From: CAVZYN01 sp963779515
Lineage (GTDB): Bacteria > Pseudomonadota > Alphaproteobacteria > Rhizobiales > Hyphomicrobiaceae
Direction: 5' to 3'
Length of the DNA: 64,000 nt
NCBI GenBank assembly: GCA_963779515.1
Contig: CAVZYN010000013.1
Coordinates: forward strand, 1-64,000
In this document: positions 7,870 through 17,201 of the stretch, in pieces
How positions within the stretch are numbered: the first letter of the stretch is position 1
Layout of the letters: each line of letters starts with the position of its first letter
The notes under the pieces: model-generated
The model's database searches: none
Seen by the model: only the letters and a program-made list of their open reading frames with translations
What the model was told of the DNA's origin: nothing
Program-made: the position numbers and the translations under genes

Positions 7870-10800
7870 ATTGAAATTCTCGATGCGTCGAGATCGACCG
7901 AGACAAGTTGGCTCACGCCCTTCTCCCCCATCGTCACCCCGAATAGTCGATTCATGCGCGCCATCGTCATCGGATGGTGCGTGATCACCAAAAACCGCGT
8001 CGCCGTATCCGCCGCCATCTTCTCCATCATCGTGCAGAACCGGTCGACGTTGGCATCATCGAGCGGCGCATCGACTTCGTCGAGCACGCAGATCGGCGAC
8101 GGGTTCGTCAGGAACACAGCAAAGATCAGCGACAACGCCGTCAACGTCTGCTCGCCCCCCGACAGCAACGACAGTGTGGCGGGCTTCTTGCCCGGCGGTT
8201 TAGCGAAGATTTCGAGCCCGCCTTCGAGCGGATCTTCCTCGCTCTCGATCATTTCGAGTCGCGCTTCGCCACCCCCGAACAGCGTCGAAAACAGCGATTG
8301 AAAATGGCCGTTGACGGTCTCGAACGCCGCTTGCAAGCGTGTCTTTGCCTCCTTGTTGAGCTGCCCGATCGCGCCGCGCAACTTGGCGATCGCGTCCTCG
8401 ACGTCCGTCTTCTCTTTGTCCATGCCCTCGAATTGTGCGGACAAGGTCGTCAGTTCGTCATCCGCGGCGAGATTGACGCCGCCGAGCCGTTCCCGATCGC
8501 CTTTCAAGCGCTGCAACGACCGGTCGACGTCCAGCAGCGCCGGCAATGCTGTGCCAGGAACCACCTCGGCCAGCGACAACACGGCGTCGGGCATGCAATC
8601 GAGATTTTCACGGATCTTGCGTCCTTCCTCGGTCCTGCGCAGCCGCGCGTTCTCGAGCCGCGTCTCCGTCCGCGCGCGATCCTCCCGCGCTTGCGCCACA
8701 TGATCCTGCAACCCGCGCAGCTCCTGTGCCGCCTTGCGTTGCGCGGTCTCCGCCGCCGCCAGTTGATCGGCCGCCACCTGCCGCTCTTTTTCTGCCTCCG
8801 AAAGCTTGTCCATCAGCTTTGCGCGCTGTTCGGCGACGAGCGCCGGCAGATCCGCCAGCTTCTCGAGTTCCGCCGTCGCGTCCGTGATCCGCTCCTTCAA
8901 CGAGGCGATCTGCTTCTCCGCGCCAGCACTTCTGTTGGTCCACCGCTCGCGCTCTGACACGATCGCCTTGGCGCGCTCGGACCGCATCCGGTGTTCCCGC
9001 TCCAGCGTCGTCAGCTCGGCTTGTGCCTTCGAGAGCCGCGTCCGCTCACCCGTGGCCTGCTCTTGCGCCGCCTTCACCTGGGCTTCGAGCGGCGCAACAT
9101 CGCCCAATGTCTCGAGTGTCATATCAATTTCTTCGAGCTTTTCGTTGGCCTCGACCAGCGCCTCGCCCGCTCGCTCTTTCGACTCACCAATCGCCTGCAG
9201 CCGCTGCTCCGTCTCGCGCGCCTGCCGATCCATCGCCGTCAACAGTTCGCGCGTCTCGGCAAGCTTCGCCTGTGTGTCGCGCCACACCTGCCGCAACCGC
9301 CGCTCATCGGCTTCCGCCACCCTATGCTCTTCAGTCGCCGCCTTCTCACGTGCCGCACTGTTGCTGGCTTCGAGATGCAAGGCCTCGCTCTTATCCGTCA
9401 GTTGGCCAAGCCGGTTGCGTTCCGATAGCCGCACCGCCGCCGCCGTCACGCCGTGCGCAGCGGCAACAAACCCATCCCAGCGCCACAGATCTCCCTCGCG
9501 CGACACCAGCCGCTGCCCCGGCTTCAACACCCGTTGCAAGCGCGGCCCGTCGGCACGTGTGACGACGCCGATCTGGCGCAGCCGGCGCGATAGCTCTCGC
9601 GGCGCCTCGACAGCGCTGCTCAACGATGGCACCCCGTCCGGCAACGCCGCATCACCCGCGCCATCAGAACCAAGGCCCCAATGCACTGGCGCCGTCGGCT
9701 CTACGGGTGCTTCGAGATCATCGCCCAGTGCCGTGCCGAGCGCGAGTTCGTAACCGGGTTGCACCTTGATCGCATCGACCACAGGCGGATAGTCACCCTC
9801 GCTCGCAGGCTTCAACACCTTGAGCAGTGTCTCGATTTCCGTGCGTATCTGTCCCGCCACAAGATTCGCCGCTGCCGCCGCCTCGCGCGCCTCTTTGGCC
9901 GATCGGGCCGAAACCTCGACGCGATCTTCTGAAGCCTGCGCCTGCGCCTCGATGTCGACCAGCTCGGTCATGAGTGTCTGACCGAATTCGGTCGTTGTCT
10001 TCAGCTTCGCCGCGTCCGGCGCTCGCCCGACCGTCTCGCGAAACTGCGTCTCCAGCGCCTGCAGTTGACGCTCGAGTTTGACGACCTGTTCCTTGCGCTC
10101 GGTGCGTTGCTGCTCCAGCGACTTTTGCTTGGCCCGTGCCTCGGCCGCCGCCACGGTCAACTGCGAAAGCCGCACCTCCGCCGCCTTCACCGCCGCGTCC
10201 GCGAGATCATGCTCGCCGAGCGCCTTGCGCTCGAAGTCGACAGCATGCCCGTTCGTCTGCTCGATCTCCGTGTCCTCGGCGAGCAACCGCTTCAGCGTTT
10301 CGCGCGCCTCAGCGATCAGGCTTTCCTCGCGATCCATGTCGCGCTTGAACTGATCCGCCCGCTGGCTCAGTTCCCGCTGCCGCTCACCAAGCCGCCGCGC
10401 CTCGCGCTCGAAATTGTCCTGCTCGACCTTCAGCCGCTGCAGGATCGCGCCTTTCACGGCCTCCGCCTCCCGCAACGGCGGCAATGTCTCGGCGGTCTCC
10501 GCTTCGAGCCGCAGCGCGGCACCCTCGCCTTGCGTCACTTCGCCAAGCTTCTGTAGGGCGACCGACAGTCCGGCTTCTTCCGCATCGACCTGCGCCTGCG
10601 CCTCTGTCCAGGAGAGATGCGCCAGCAACGCCTCGTTCTTGCGGATCTCGACCGATATTTCCTTATACCGCCGTGCCTGCCGCGCTTGTCGCTTCAAGCT
10701 TTCGATCTGCGACGTGAGCTGCCCGAGAATATCGCCCAGCCGCGCCAGATTGCTTTCAGCAGCCTTGAGCCTCAACTCCGCTTCATGCCGCCGCGAGTGC

Positions 10801-11318
10801 AGCCCCGCGATTCCCGCCGCATCTTCGAGAATCCGCCGCCGGTGTTCGGGCTTCGCGTTGACGATTTCCGAGATTTGCCCCTGCCGCACCAGCGCCGGCG
10901 AACGCGCGCCTGTCGCTGCATCCTCGAACAGGATCTTCACGTCGCGCGCGCGGGTTTCGCTACCGTTGATGCGGTACGCCGAACCCGCCTCGCGCTCGAT
11001 CCGGCGCGTGATTTCAAGTATGTCCCGATCGTTGAATTCGGCCGGCGCCTTGCGATCGCTGTTGTCGATGAAAATCGTGACTTCGGCCATGTTGCGCGCC
11101 GGCCGCGTATTGGTGCCGGAGAAAATCACGTCCTCCATCGAGGAGGCACGCATGCTCTTATAGCTGGTCTCGCCCATCACCCAGCGCAGCGCTTCGAGCA
11201 AATTCGACTTGCCGCAGCCGTTTGGACCGACGACGCCGGTCAACCCCTGCTCGATGACAAGCTCGGTCGGCTCCACGAACGATTTGAAGCCCAGCAGCCG
11301 AAGTCGATTGATATGCAT
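7866..11318 (-). CDS. smc: Chromosome segregation protein SMC
   Basis: 1150 aa from the ATG at 11318 (MHINRLRLLGFKSF). ATP-driven DNA loop-extruding ATPase that works with ScpA/ScpB in chromosome organisation. Walker A GPNGCGKSN is near residue 32, the Q-loop region follows, then about 340 residues of coiled coil, a central hinge (about residues 500-650), the returning coiled coil, the ABC signature LLSGGEQTLTALS and Walker B CVLDEVDAPLDD. Length is normal for bacterial SMC and the frame is intact across 3.4 kb. It follows the two DsbA-like genes on the same strand, a common alphaproteobacterial arrangement. Confidence 0.97.
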   Translation of the reverse strand: MHINRLRLLGFKSFVEPTELVIEQGLTGVVGPNGCGKSNLLEALRWVMGETSYKSMRASSMEDVIFSGTNTRPARNMAEVTIFIDNSDRKAPAEFNDRDILEITRRIEREAGSAYRINGSETRARDVKILFEDAATGARSPALVRQGQISEIVNAKPEHRRRILEDAAGIAGLHSRRHEAELRLKAAESNLARLGDILGQLTSQIESLKRQARQARRYKEISVEIRKNEALLAHLSWTEAQAQVDAEEAGLSVALQKLGEVTQGEGAALRLEAETAETLPPLREAEAVKGAILQRLKVEQDNFEREARRLGERQRELSQRADQFKRDMDREESLIAEARETLKRLLAEDTEIEQTNGHAVDFERKALGEHDLADAAVKAAEVRLSQLTVAAAEARAKQKSLEQQRTERKEQVVKLERQLQALETQFRETVGRAPDAAKLKTTTEFGQTLMTELVDIEAQAQASEDRVEVSARSAKEAREAAAAANLVAGQIRTEIETLLKVLKPASEGDYPPVVDAIKVQPGYELALGTALGDDLEAPVEPTAPVHWGLGSDGAGDAALPDGVPSLSSAVEAPRELSRRLRQIGVVTRADGPRLQRVLKPGQRLVSREGDLWRWDGFVAAAHGVTAAAVRLSERNRLGQLTDKSEALHLEASNSAAREKAATEEHRVAEADERRLRQVWRDTQAKLAETRELLTAMDRQARETEQRLQAIGESKERAGEALVEANEKLEEIDMTLETLGDVAPLEAQVKAAQEQATGERTRLSKAQAELTTLEREHRMRSERAKAIVSERERWTNRSAGAEKQIASLKERITDATAELEKLADLPALVAEQRAKLMDKLSEAEKERQVAADQLAAAETAQRKAAQELRGLQDHVAQAREDRARTETRLENARLRRTEEGRKIRENLDCMPDAVLSLAEVVPGTALPALLDVDRSLQRLKGDRERLGGVNLAADDELTTLSAQFEGMDKEKTDVEDAIAKLRGAIGQLNKEAKTRLQAAFETVNGHFQSLFSTLFGGGEARLEMIESEEDPLEGGLEIFAKPPGKKPATLSLLSGGEQTLTALSLIFAVFLTNPSPICVLDEVDAPLDDANVDRFCTMMEKMAADTATRFLVITHHPMTMARMNRLFGVTMGEKGVSQLVSVDLDASRISM

Positions 11319-11368
11319 CGCGATTCTTCCCGTCACCGCCCATGGCAGCGATCAAAGTAGAGCGCGCG

Positions 11369-12119
11369 TCAACCGTTCGTGGCGGGACCTTTGCCGGCGA
11401 GGATCGGATCCACCATCTCGCGGATCTCTTTCATGCCGACGACGGACTTCACCAGGCGGCCGTTGACGAAGAAGTTCGGCGTCCCGATGACCCCGAGTGT
11501 TCGTCCGCGCTCCTTGACCCAATTCAGCGCAGCAATCATGCCGCGATTCTGAAGGCAAGAGTTCAAACTCGGCCCGGGTCATCCCCACCTGGCTTGCGAC
11601 GCCAAAAATCGCATCCGTCTTAACCTCTTGCGCGACCCAAGCCGTCTGCTGAGCGAGATATTTCTCGTAAAGCGCGAGGTACTTCTCCGGCTTGGCGCAG
11701 CGCAGCGCCACCGTCGCCGTCCCAGATGCCTTTCCGATCGGGAATTCACGAATGATGAAGCGCACTTTGCCCGTGTCGATGTAGTCGCGCTTCAGCTGTG
11801 GATAAGTCTCAACTTGAAACCGCTTGCAGAAAGGGCACGTGAGCGAGGCGTACTTGATGATCGTGACGGGCGCGTCGGCCCTTCCCCAGCTCATTTCTGG
11901 AAGCTCACCGGCCTTCATCACCTCGGCAACCGGCGGGTCCTTCATGACCTCGCGTTGGCCGAACGACGTCTCCGACTCTTGTGAGAACGGATTGAAGCCG
12001 GCCTTGTCCGCCGACGCCGACGACCCCGGCAGCGTAAGATCTCCCCCACACGCAACGAGTGCCAGTGCGGTCAATCCGAGGCCAAAGCCGCTCAAAAACC
12101 GCATCCCGCGTGGTCTCAC
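11369..12119 (-). CDS. DsbA-like thioredoxin-fold lipoprotein, frameshifted
   Basis: Thiol-disulfide oxidoreductase of the DsbA/BdbD-like family. A lipobox LVAC follows a short signal sequence, then the active site SLTCPFCKRF and the conserved REFPI segment. The frame breaks within AAA at 11565-11567 (TTT on the coding strand); removing one base joins it to LNSCLQNRG and the C-terminal cis-Pro loop VIGTPNFFVNGRLV, which is family-typical. GTG at 12119 overlaps the stop of the next DsbA-like gene (GTGA); ATG at 12104 is the alternative start. Expected to be anchored in the cell envelope and to oxidise or isomerise exported proteins. Confidence 0.85.
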
Positions 12120-12814
12120 TTCTTTTCCGCGGCAGCGATCGCCTTGTCGAAGGCGTCAAGCGTCGGCGCATCAGTGAAGCGGCGACCGTTGATGAAGAAC
12201 GCCGGCGTGCCCGAAACACCGAATTTTTCAGCCGCACGCTCGCGGCCCGCGGTCAATTCATCGAGCAGCTTTTGATCCGTCAGGCACTTGTCGAACGATT
12301 CCTGCGTGAAGCCCGCCTGCTTCGCGATCTTGAACAACTCCGGCACAGGATTGTTGCGCGTGAACGCCCACTCCTCCTGCTTCGAGTACAGGATCGACGC
12401 CAGCGGCAACGTCTTGTCGCCACCGGCGCAGCGCGCCAGCATCGACGCCGCCGCCGAGAGATTGTCGAGCGGGAACTCGCGATAGACGAGGCGCACTTTA
12501 CCCGTATCGATGTATTTGGTTTTGAGCTCGGGCAGCACCTTGGTGTGGAAATTGCCGCAATGCCCGCAGGTCTGCGAGGCGTACTCGACGATCGTGATCG
12601 GCGCTTCGGCCTTGCCCATGACGAGATCAGGCAACGCGCCCGGCTTCATCAACTCCTCGACGGGAACTTCTGGCGCAGCGTCTTTGCGCTTTTGCGCCGA
12701 AGCTGGCAGCCCGGCCCCGACGATGACGGCAGCCAAAATCCCGACCCCCACTGCACGGCGGCTGACGTGGCTGAAAGGCACAGTTACGCGAGGCAAGTCG
12801 ATCACGGTCGTCAC
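12116..12814 (-). CDS. DsbA-family thiol:disulfide oxidoreductase
   Basis: 232 aa with a twin-basic signal region (SRRAVGVGILAAVIVGAG) ending at PASAQ, so exported to the periplasm. The thioredoxin-fold active site is SQTCGHCGNF (CGHC), followed by VRLVYREFPLDN and the cis-Pro loop GVSGTPAFFINGRRF, all typical of the DsbA/thioredoxin_4 family seen next to smc in Hyphomicrobiales. It is in tandem with the lipoprotein paralogue, whose start overlaps its stop. The CGHC dipeptide is that of an oxidase rather than a thioredoxin reductant. Confidence 0.92.
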   Translation of the reverse strand: MTTVIDLPRVTVPFSHVSRRAVGVGILAAVIVGAGLPASAQKRKDAAPEVPVEELMKPGALPDLVMGKAEAPITIVEYASQTCGHCGNFHTKVLPELKTKYIDTGKVRLVYREFPLDNLSAAASMLARCAGGDKTLPLASILYSKQEEWAFTRNNPVPELFKIAKQAGFTQESFDKCLTDQKLLDELTAGRERAAEKFGVSGTPAFFINGRRFTDAPTLDAFDKAIAAAEKK

Positions 12815-12937
12815 TCCAAGGCTCGGGATCAGCAGATGCTGGATCCACGTTTTGCCATCCGATTAAGACAAATCCGGGCTGAATGCCACCTGAAGGAGAG
12901 GCCATCTGGTCACAGGTCGGTGACAGAATTGGGCGCC

Positions 12938-13510
12938 CTAACGATTGCGGCGGCCCTTCGCTCCCAAAATCGAGCTCCCGAGCCGCTCCAAGCTCTGTTT
13001 CAGGGTCTCGTCCTTGACGGCCGCAACCACAGTGGACGCAGCGGGCGCGATGGGCGCCGGCACCTTCTTGGCGGGTTTCGCCGCGATCGGATCCAGCGGC
13101 GCCTGCAGCAACCGGATATCTGTCACCGCCCGATAACCGAAATAGGCGTTGATGCGCTCCATGATCTGCCGGGTCTGGTACTGCACCTCCAAGGCACGGG
13201 TTTGATCGACTCGGACGATCAACGTCGCCCCTGGCCGCCCCGCCGTGCCCTCGCCGGCATCATCGTACACAACGCCCTTGGGCCACTTCAGTTTGTCGGG
13301 GCTCGTCGCCGCGGCGATGTCGCGGCCAACGATCGTCGCCCAATCGGTGATCAACGCCGCCGCCGAGAACCCGTGCTTCTCGAACGACGTCTTCGTCAGA
13401 CCAGGAACGAAGCTGCCGACGGTTCGCGCCGAAACATAACCGGCGCGTCCCTTAAGCGGCCGCAGTGCGGCAGGCTTTGGCGGCTCCATGGGCGGTTTTC
13501 GGACCGTCAT
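12938..13510 (-). CDS. DUF721 (DciA-like) protein
   Basis: 190 aa from the ATG at 13510. The central 100 residues match the DUF721/DciA domain: DWATIVGRDIAAATSPDKLKWPKG, LIVRVDQTRALEVQYQTRQIMERINAYFGYRAV. DciA proteins interact with the replicative helicase DnaB and help it load; that role is known for some family members and is inferred here. The C-terminal tail is Lys/Ala/Pro-rich. It is divergent from mutY with about 105 bases between starts, matching the usual alphaproteobacterial neighbourhood. Confidence 0.85.
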   Translation of the reverse strand: MTVRKPPMEPPKPAALRPLKGRAGYVSARTVGSFVPGLTKTSFEKHGFSAAALITDWATIVGRDIAAATSPDKLKWPKGVVYDDAGEGTAGRPGATLIVRVDQTRALEVQYQTRQIMERINAYFGYRAVTDIRLLQAPLDPIAAKPAKKVPAPIAPAASTVVAAVKDETLKQSLERLGSSILGAKGRRNR

Positions 13511-13616
13511 CGGCGATGGGCTCCCACGCGCGGAAAAAGCACTTCTATCCAAGCGCTCTATTCCCTGTACCATAGCATTGGAGTGCAAGCGATTCGCCCT
13601 CGATTGGAGCGCATCC

Positions 13617-14735
13617 ATGCCTGCTGTGATGTCTGCCGTTGCGCGCAAGCAACTTACCCTGAGACCAGCCGGGACCGATACCGTCGCTGGCCTGCTCGCC
13701 TGGTACGACCGCGACCGTCGCGACCTGCCGTGGCGCTATAGCCCCGGCAAACGCGCCGACCCCTATCGGGTATGGCTCTCCGAAATCATGCTGCAGCAGA
13801 CGACGGTGAAAGCCGTCATCCCGTATTTCGAAAAGTTCGTCGCCCGCTGGCCGAACGTGAAAGCGCTCGCCGCCGCTCCACTCGATGACGTCCTCGCCGT
13901 TTGGGCGGGCCTCGGCTACTACAGCCGCGCCCGCAATCTGCACAAATGCGCGGTCGTCTTGGCCAACGAGCACAAAGGCAAGTTTCCGCGTTCTGAAGCA
14001 GCCCTGCTCGAACTACCAGGCATCGGCCCCTACACCGCCGCCGCTATTGCCGCGATCGCGTTCGGCGATAGCGCAACGCCCGTCGATGGCAACGTCGAGC
14101 GCGTCGTCGCGCGCCTCTTCGCCGTCACCGCCCCCTTACCTGCGAGCAAGGTCGAACTGAAGCGTCTCGCGGCAACGCTGACGCCGCAGGACCGCGCCGG
14201 CGACTTCGCTCAAGCCATGATGGATCTCGGCGCCACGATCTGCACACCAAAACGCCCCTCGTGCCTGATGTGCCCGCTGCAGCAGGACTGCGCCGCCAGT
14301 GCCAAAGGCATCGCCGATCAACTGCCGATGCGCGCGGGCAAAGCCGAACGCCCCGTCCGCCACGGCATCGCCTTCCTCGCCCTCCGCGAAGACGGCTCAG
14401 TGCTCCTCCGCCGCCGTCCCGACGCAGGCCTTCTCGGCGGCATGATGGAGATCCCGTCGACCACCTGGGGCGACGCACTGCCGCCGCTCAAGGAAGCGAT
14501 GCGCGCCGCACCCGTCCGCGGCGACTGGTGGCAAGTCCCCGGCACCATCGTGCACATTTTCACGCACTTCCGGCTGGAACTCGTCGTCTATCGCGCCATC
14601 GTGCCGACCGACACGTCGCTGACGTTCTGGTCCGATCCCCAGCACTGCCGCTGGGTGCCGCGCCGCGACCTCCACGCTCAAGCCTTGCCGAGCGTCATGA
14701 AAAAAATCATCACCCACAGCCTCAAGGAAACGTGA
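13617..14735 (+). CDS. mutY: A/G-specific adenine glycosylase MutY
   Basis: 372 aa from ATG 13617 (ATG 13629 is an alternative). Removes adenine mispaired with 8-oxoguanine in base-excision repair. Visible marks: catalytic Glu in LSEIMLQQTTV, helix-hairpin-helix ELPGIGPYTAAAI, catalytic Asp in VDGNVERVVARL, the 4Fe-4S ligands in CTPKRPSCLMCPLQQDC with C-x6-C-x2-C-x5-C spacing, and a C-terminal NUDIX-like domain for 8-oxoG recognition (VPGTIVHIFTHFRLEL). Length is normal. Its 3' end lies 15 bases from the convergent ligA stop. Confidence 0.96.
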   Translation: MPAVMSAVARKQLTLRPAGTDTVAGLLAWYDRDRRDLPWRYSPGKRADPYRVWLSEIMLQQTTVKAVIPYFEKFVARWPNVKALAAAPLDDVLAVWAGLGYYSRARNLHKCAVVLANEHKGKFPRSEAALLELPGIGPYTAAAIAAIAFGDSATPVDGNVERVVARLFAVTAPLPASKVELKRLAATLTPQDRAGDFAQAMMDLGATICTPKRPSCLMCPLQQDCAASAKGIADQLPMRAGKAERPVRHGIAFLALREDGSVLLRRRPDAGLLGGMMEIPSTTWGDALPPLKEAMRAAPVRGDWWQVPGTIVHIFTHFRLELVVYRAIVPTDTSLTFWSDPQHCRWVPRRDLHAQALPSVMKKIITHSLKET

Positions 14736-14750
14736 CGCCGCGCCGATGCA

Positions 14751-17132
14751 TCACCCCTGCCCGATCAACGCCAGCCACTCGTCTTCGGTCAGAACCGTCA
14801 CACCGAGCTCCTGCGCCTTGTCGAGCTTCGATCCCGCTTCCGCGCCCGCGATCACATAGTCGGTTTTCTTCGAGACCGAGCCCGCGACCTTGGCGCCGAG
14901 CCGTTCGGCCTGTGCCTTGGCCTCGTTGCGGCTGACCTTTGTCAGCGTGCCCGTGAACACGACGGTCTTGCCGGTGACGGCGGACTCCTGCGTCGCCGGA
15001 CGCACGAACGCCTCGACCGTCACATGCTTCAAGAGGTCGTCGACGGCATCCGCATTGTGCGGTTCCGCGAAGAACGCGATCAACGCATCGGAGGACACTT
15101 CACCAATGCCGCTGAGCCCCGCGAACGACCGGTAGTCCTCGCCTGGCATCTGCTGTGCGGCCGCGCGCGCCGTCTCGATGAACTCAGGCACCGACTGGAA
15201 CGCGCCCGCGAGCGCATCCGCGCTGCTGGCCCGAACACCCTTGATACCGGCGATCGCCGCCGCAAACGTCGGCGGGCCATCCGCGAACAGATCGCCGCCG
15301 CGCGGTTGCGTCGATGCCATCGCCTGCATCAACGTCTCGGCGGTCTTTGGCCCGAGCCCCTTGATGTTGACGAGGCGGCGATAGGCGGGCCCCGGCGCGG
15401 CCTTTGCAGCAGTGGTAAGCGCTTCGTGGAATGCGCCGTAACTGCCGAAGAGTTTGGCGATATCCCGCGACGTCGTCTCGCCGACATGCCGGATGCCAAG
15501 CGCAAAAACAAAGCGATCAATCGATATTTTCCGGCGGCTGTCGATCGAGCGGAACAAATTCTCGATCGATTTTTCCCCGTACCCCTTCTGATCCTTGAGC
15601 CTCTTCTCGCTTTTCGCGTCGCGGGCCTGCAGCGTGAAGATGTCCGCCGGACGCATGATCAGTCCCTGATCGAAGAACGCCTCGATCTTTTCATCGCCCA
15701 GGCCCTCGATGTCGAATGCCAGACGCGATACAAAATGCTTCAGCCGTTCCTTCGCCTGCGCCGGACAGATGAGCCCGCCGGTACACCGCCGCACGACATT
15801 CGCCTCACCCGCATCGTCCGCGTCACGCTCGGCGGCACTGCCGCACACAGGACACGCCGCCGGATAGACAAACGCCTTGGCCCCCTTGGGCCGCTTGTCG
15901 AGCACGACGGCGACGACCTGAGGAATAACGTCGCCTGCGCGCTGCACGATCACCGTGTCGCCGATACGCACGTCCTTGCGCGCGATTTCGTCCTCGTTGT
16001 GCAGCGTTGCATTCGAGACCACGACGCCCCCGACCGTGACGGGTTCGAGCTTGGCGACCGGCGTCAGCGATCCCGTTCGCCCAACCTGGATTTCGATATC
16101 GCGCAGGATGGTTGTCGCTTGTTCCGCTGGAAACTTGTGCGCGATGGCCCAGCGCGGCGCGCGCGAGACGAAGCCCAGCCGCTCCTGCAGCGTCAGATCA
16201 TCGACCTTGTACACAACGCCATCGATGTCGTAGCCGAGCCGCGCCCGGTGATCGCCAAGGTCCCGATAAAACGCGATCATCTCATCGGCGTCGCGGCAAA
16301 TCTTCATTCGCGGATTGGTCGGCAGCCCCCAGCTCTTGTAGGCCGCGACAACACCAGACTGCGTCTTGCCCGGCAGCGTCGAGGCCGCACCCCATGCGTA
16401 GGCAAAGAACCTGAGCGGCCGCTTTGCCGTGATGCTCGAGTCGAGCTGCCGCAGCGATCCCGCCGCCGCATTGCGCGGATTGGCGAACGTCTTCTCGCCC
16501 TCCGCCGCCTGCGCGTCATTCAGCGCGCGAAAGTCATCGTGACCGAGATAGATCTCGCCGCGCACGTCGATCAGATCCGGTACGTCCGCGCCCTTCAGCG
16601 CGTGCGGGATCTCATTGATGGTCATCACGTTCTGGGTGACGTTCTCGCCCTCGGCGCCGTCGCCACGCGTCGCCGCCTGCACCAGCCGTCCCTTCGCATA
16701 CCGAATCGAGATCGAGAGACCGTCGATCTTGGGTTCCGCCGTGACCGCCAAGGGAGCGCTCCCCGCCAACCCAAGGAAGCGGCGCACGCGCGCGACGAAA
16801 TCCGTCACGTCCTCGTCGGCGAACGCGTTGCCGAGCGACAGCATCGGCACGTCATGGCGGATCTTGCCGAACGCTTCCGCCGGCGCCGCCCCAACCCGCC
16901 GCGACGGACTATCGGGCCGAACCAAATCAGGGAATTGCCCCTCGATCGCGGCGTTGCGGCGGACCAACGCGTCATACGCCGCGTCGGTGATCTCAGGCGC
17001 ATCCTTCTGGTGATAAAGGGCATCATGGCGCCCGATCTCAGCCGCGAGATGCTGCAATTCGGCGCGCGCCTGATCCGCCGAGAGATCCTCGACCGCGATC
17101 GCTTGGAAACTGTGTTTGGACGACTTGTTCAT
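14751..17132 (-). CDS. ligA: NAD-dependent DNA ligase LigA
   Basis: 793 aa from ATG 17132. Seals nicks using NAD+. Order of domains: Ia (residues 1-75, with YHQKDAPEITDAAYDALVRR), adenylation domain with the lysine in EPKIDGLSISIRY, OB fold (GRTGSLTPVAKLEPV), Cys4 zinc finger (CPVCG...CTGGLICPAQ), HhH repeats and a C-terminal BRCT domain (VFTGTLTKVSRNEAK). It is about 100 residues longer than Escherichia coli LigA, mostly through insertions in the zinc/HhH region, as in many Alphaproteobacteria. It is followed upstream by bamD without the recN gene that commonly lies between them in this class. Confidence 0.97.
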   Translation of the reverse strand: MNKSSKHSFQAIAVEDLSADQARAELQHLAAEIGRHDALYHQKDAPEITDAAYDALVRRNAAIEGQFPDLVRPDSPSRRVGAAPAEAFGKIRHDVPMLSLGNAFADEDVTDFVARVRRFLGLAGSAPLAVTAEPKIDGLSISIRYAKGRLVQAATRGDGAEGENVTQNVMTINEIPHALKGADVPDLIDVRGEIYLGHDDFRALNDAQAAEGEKTFANPRNAAAGSLRQLDSSITAKRPLRFFAYAWGAASTLPGKTQSGVVAAYKSWGLPTNPRMKICRDADEMIAFYRDLGDHRARLGYDIDGVVYKVDDLTLQERLGFVSRAPRWAIAHKFPAEQATTILRDIEIQVGRTGSLTPVAKLEPVTVGGVVVSNATLHNEDEIARKDVRIGDTVIVQRAGDVIPQVVAVVLDKRPKGAKAFVYPAACPVCGSAAERDADDAGEANVVRRCTGGLICPAQAKERLKHFVSRLAFDIEGLGDEKIEAFFDQGLIMRPADIFTLQARDAKSEKRLKDQKGYGEKSIENLFRSIDSRRKISIDRFVFALGIRHVGETTSRDIAKLFGSYGAFHEALTTAAKAAPGPAYRRLVNIKGLGPKTAETLMQAMASTQPRGGDLFADGPPTFAAAIAGIKGVRASSADALAGAFQSVPEFIETARAAAQQMPGEDYRSFAGLSGIGEVSSDALIAFFAEPHNADAVDDLLKHVTVEAFVRPATQESAVTGKTVVFTGTLTKVSRNEAKAQAERLGAKVAGSVSKKTDYVIAGAEAGSKLDKAQELGVTVLTEDEWLALIGQG

Positions 17133-17201
17133 GCGCGCAGTTCTGCACACACTGTGGCGGCTGCCAAGATCGGTCAGAAATCCTGACGAGGAAAAACCGT
17201 T

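Noticed and set aside
15024..17186. 720-codon plus-strand open frame opposite ligA
   Set aside because: Arg-rich antisense shadow of an intact ligA; high GC leaves the opposite frame open.
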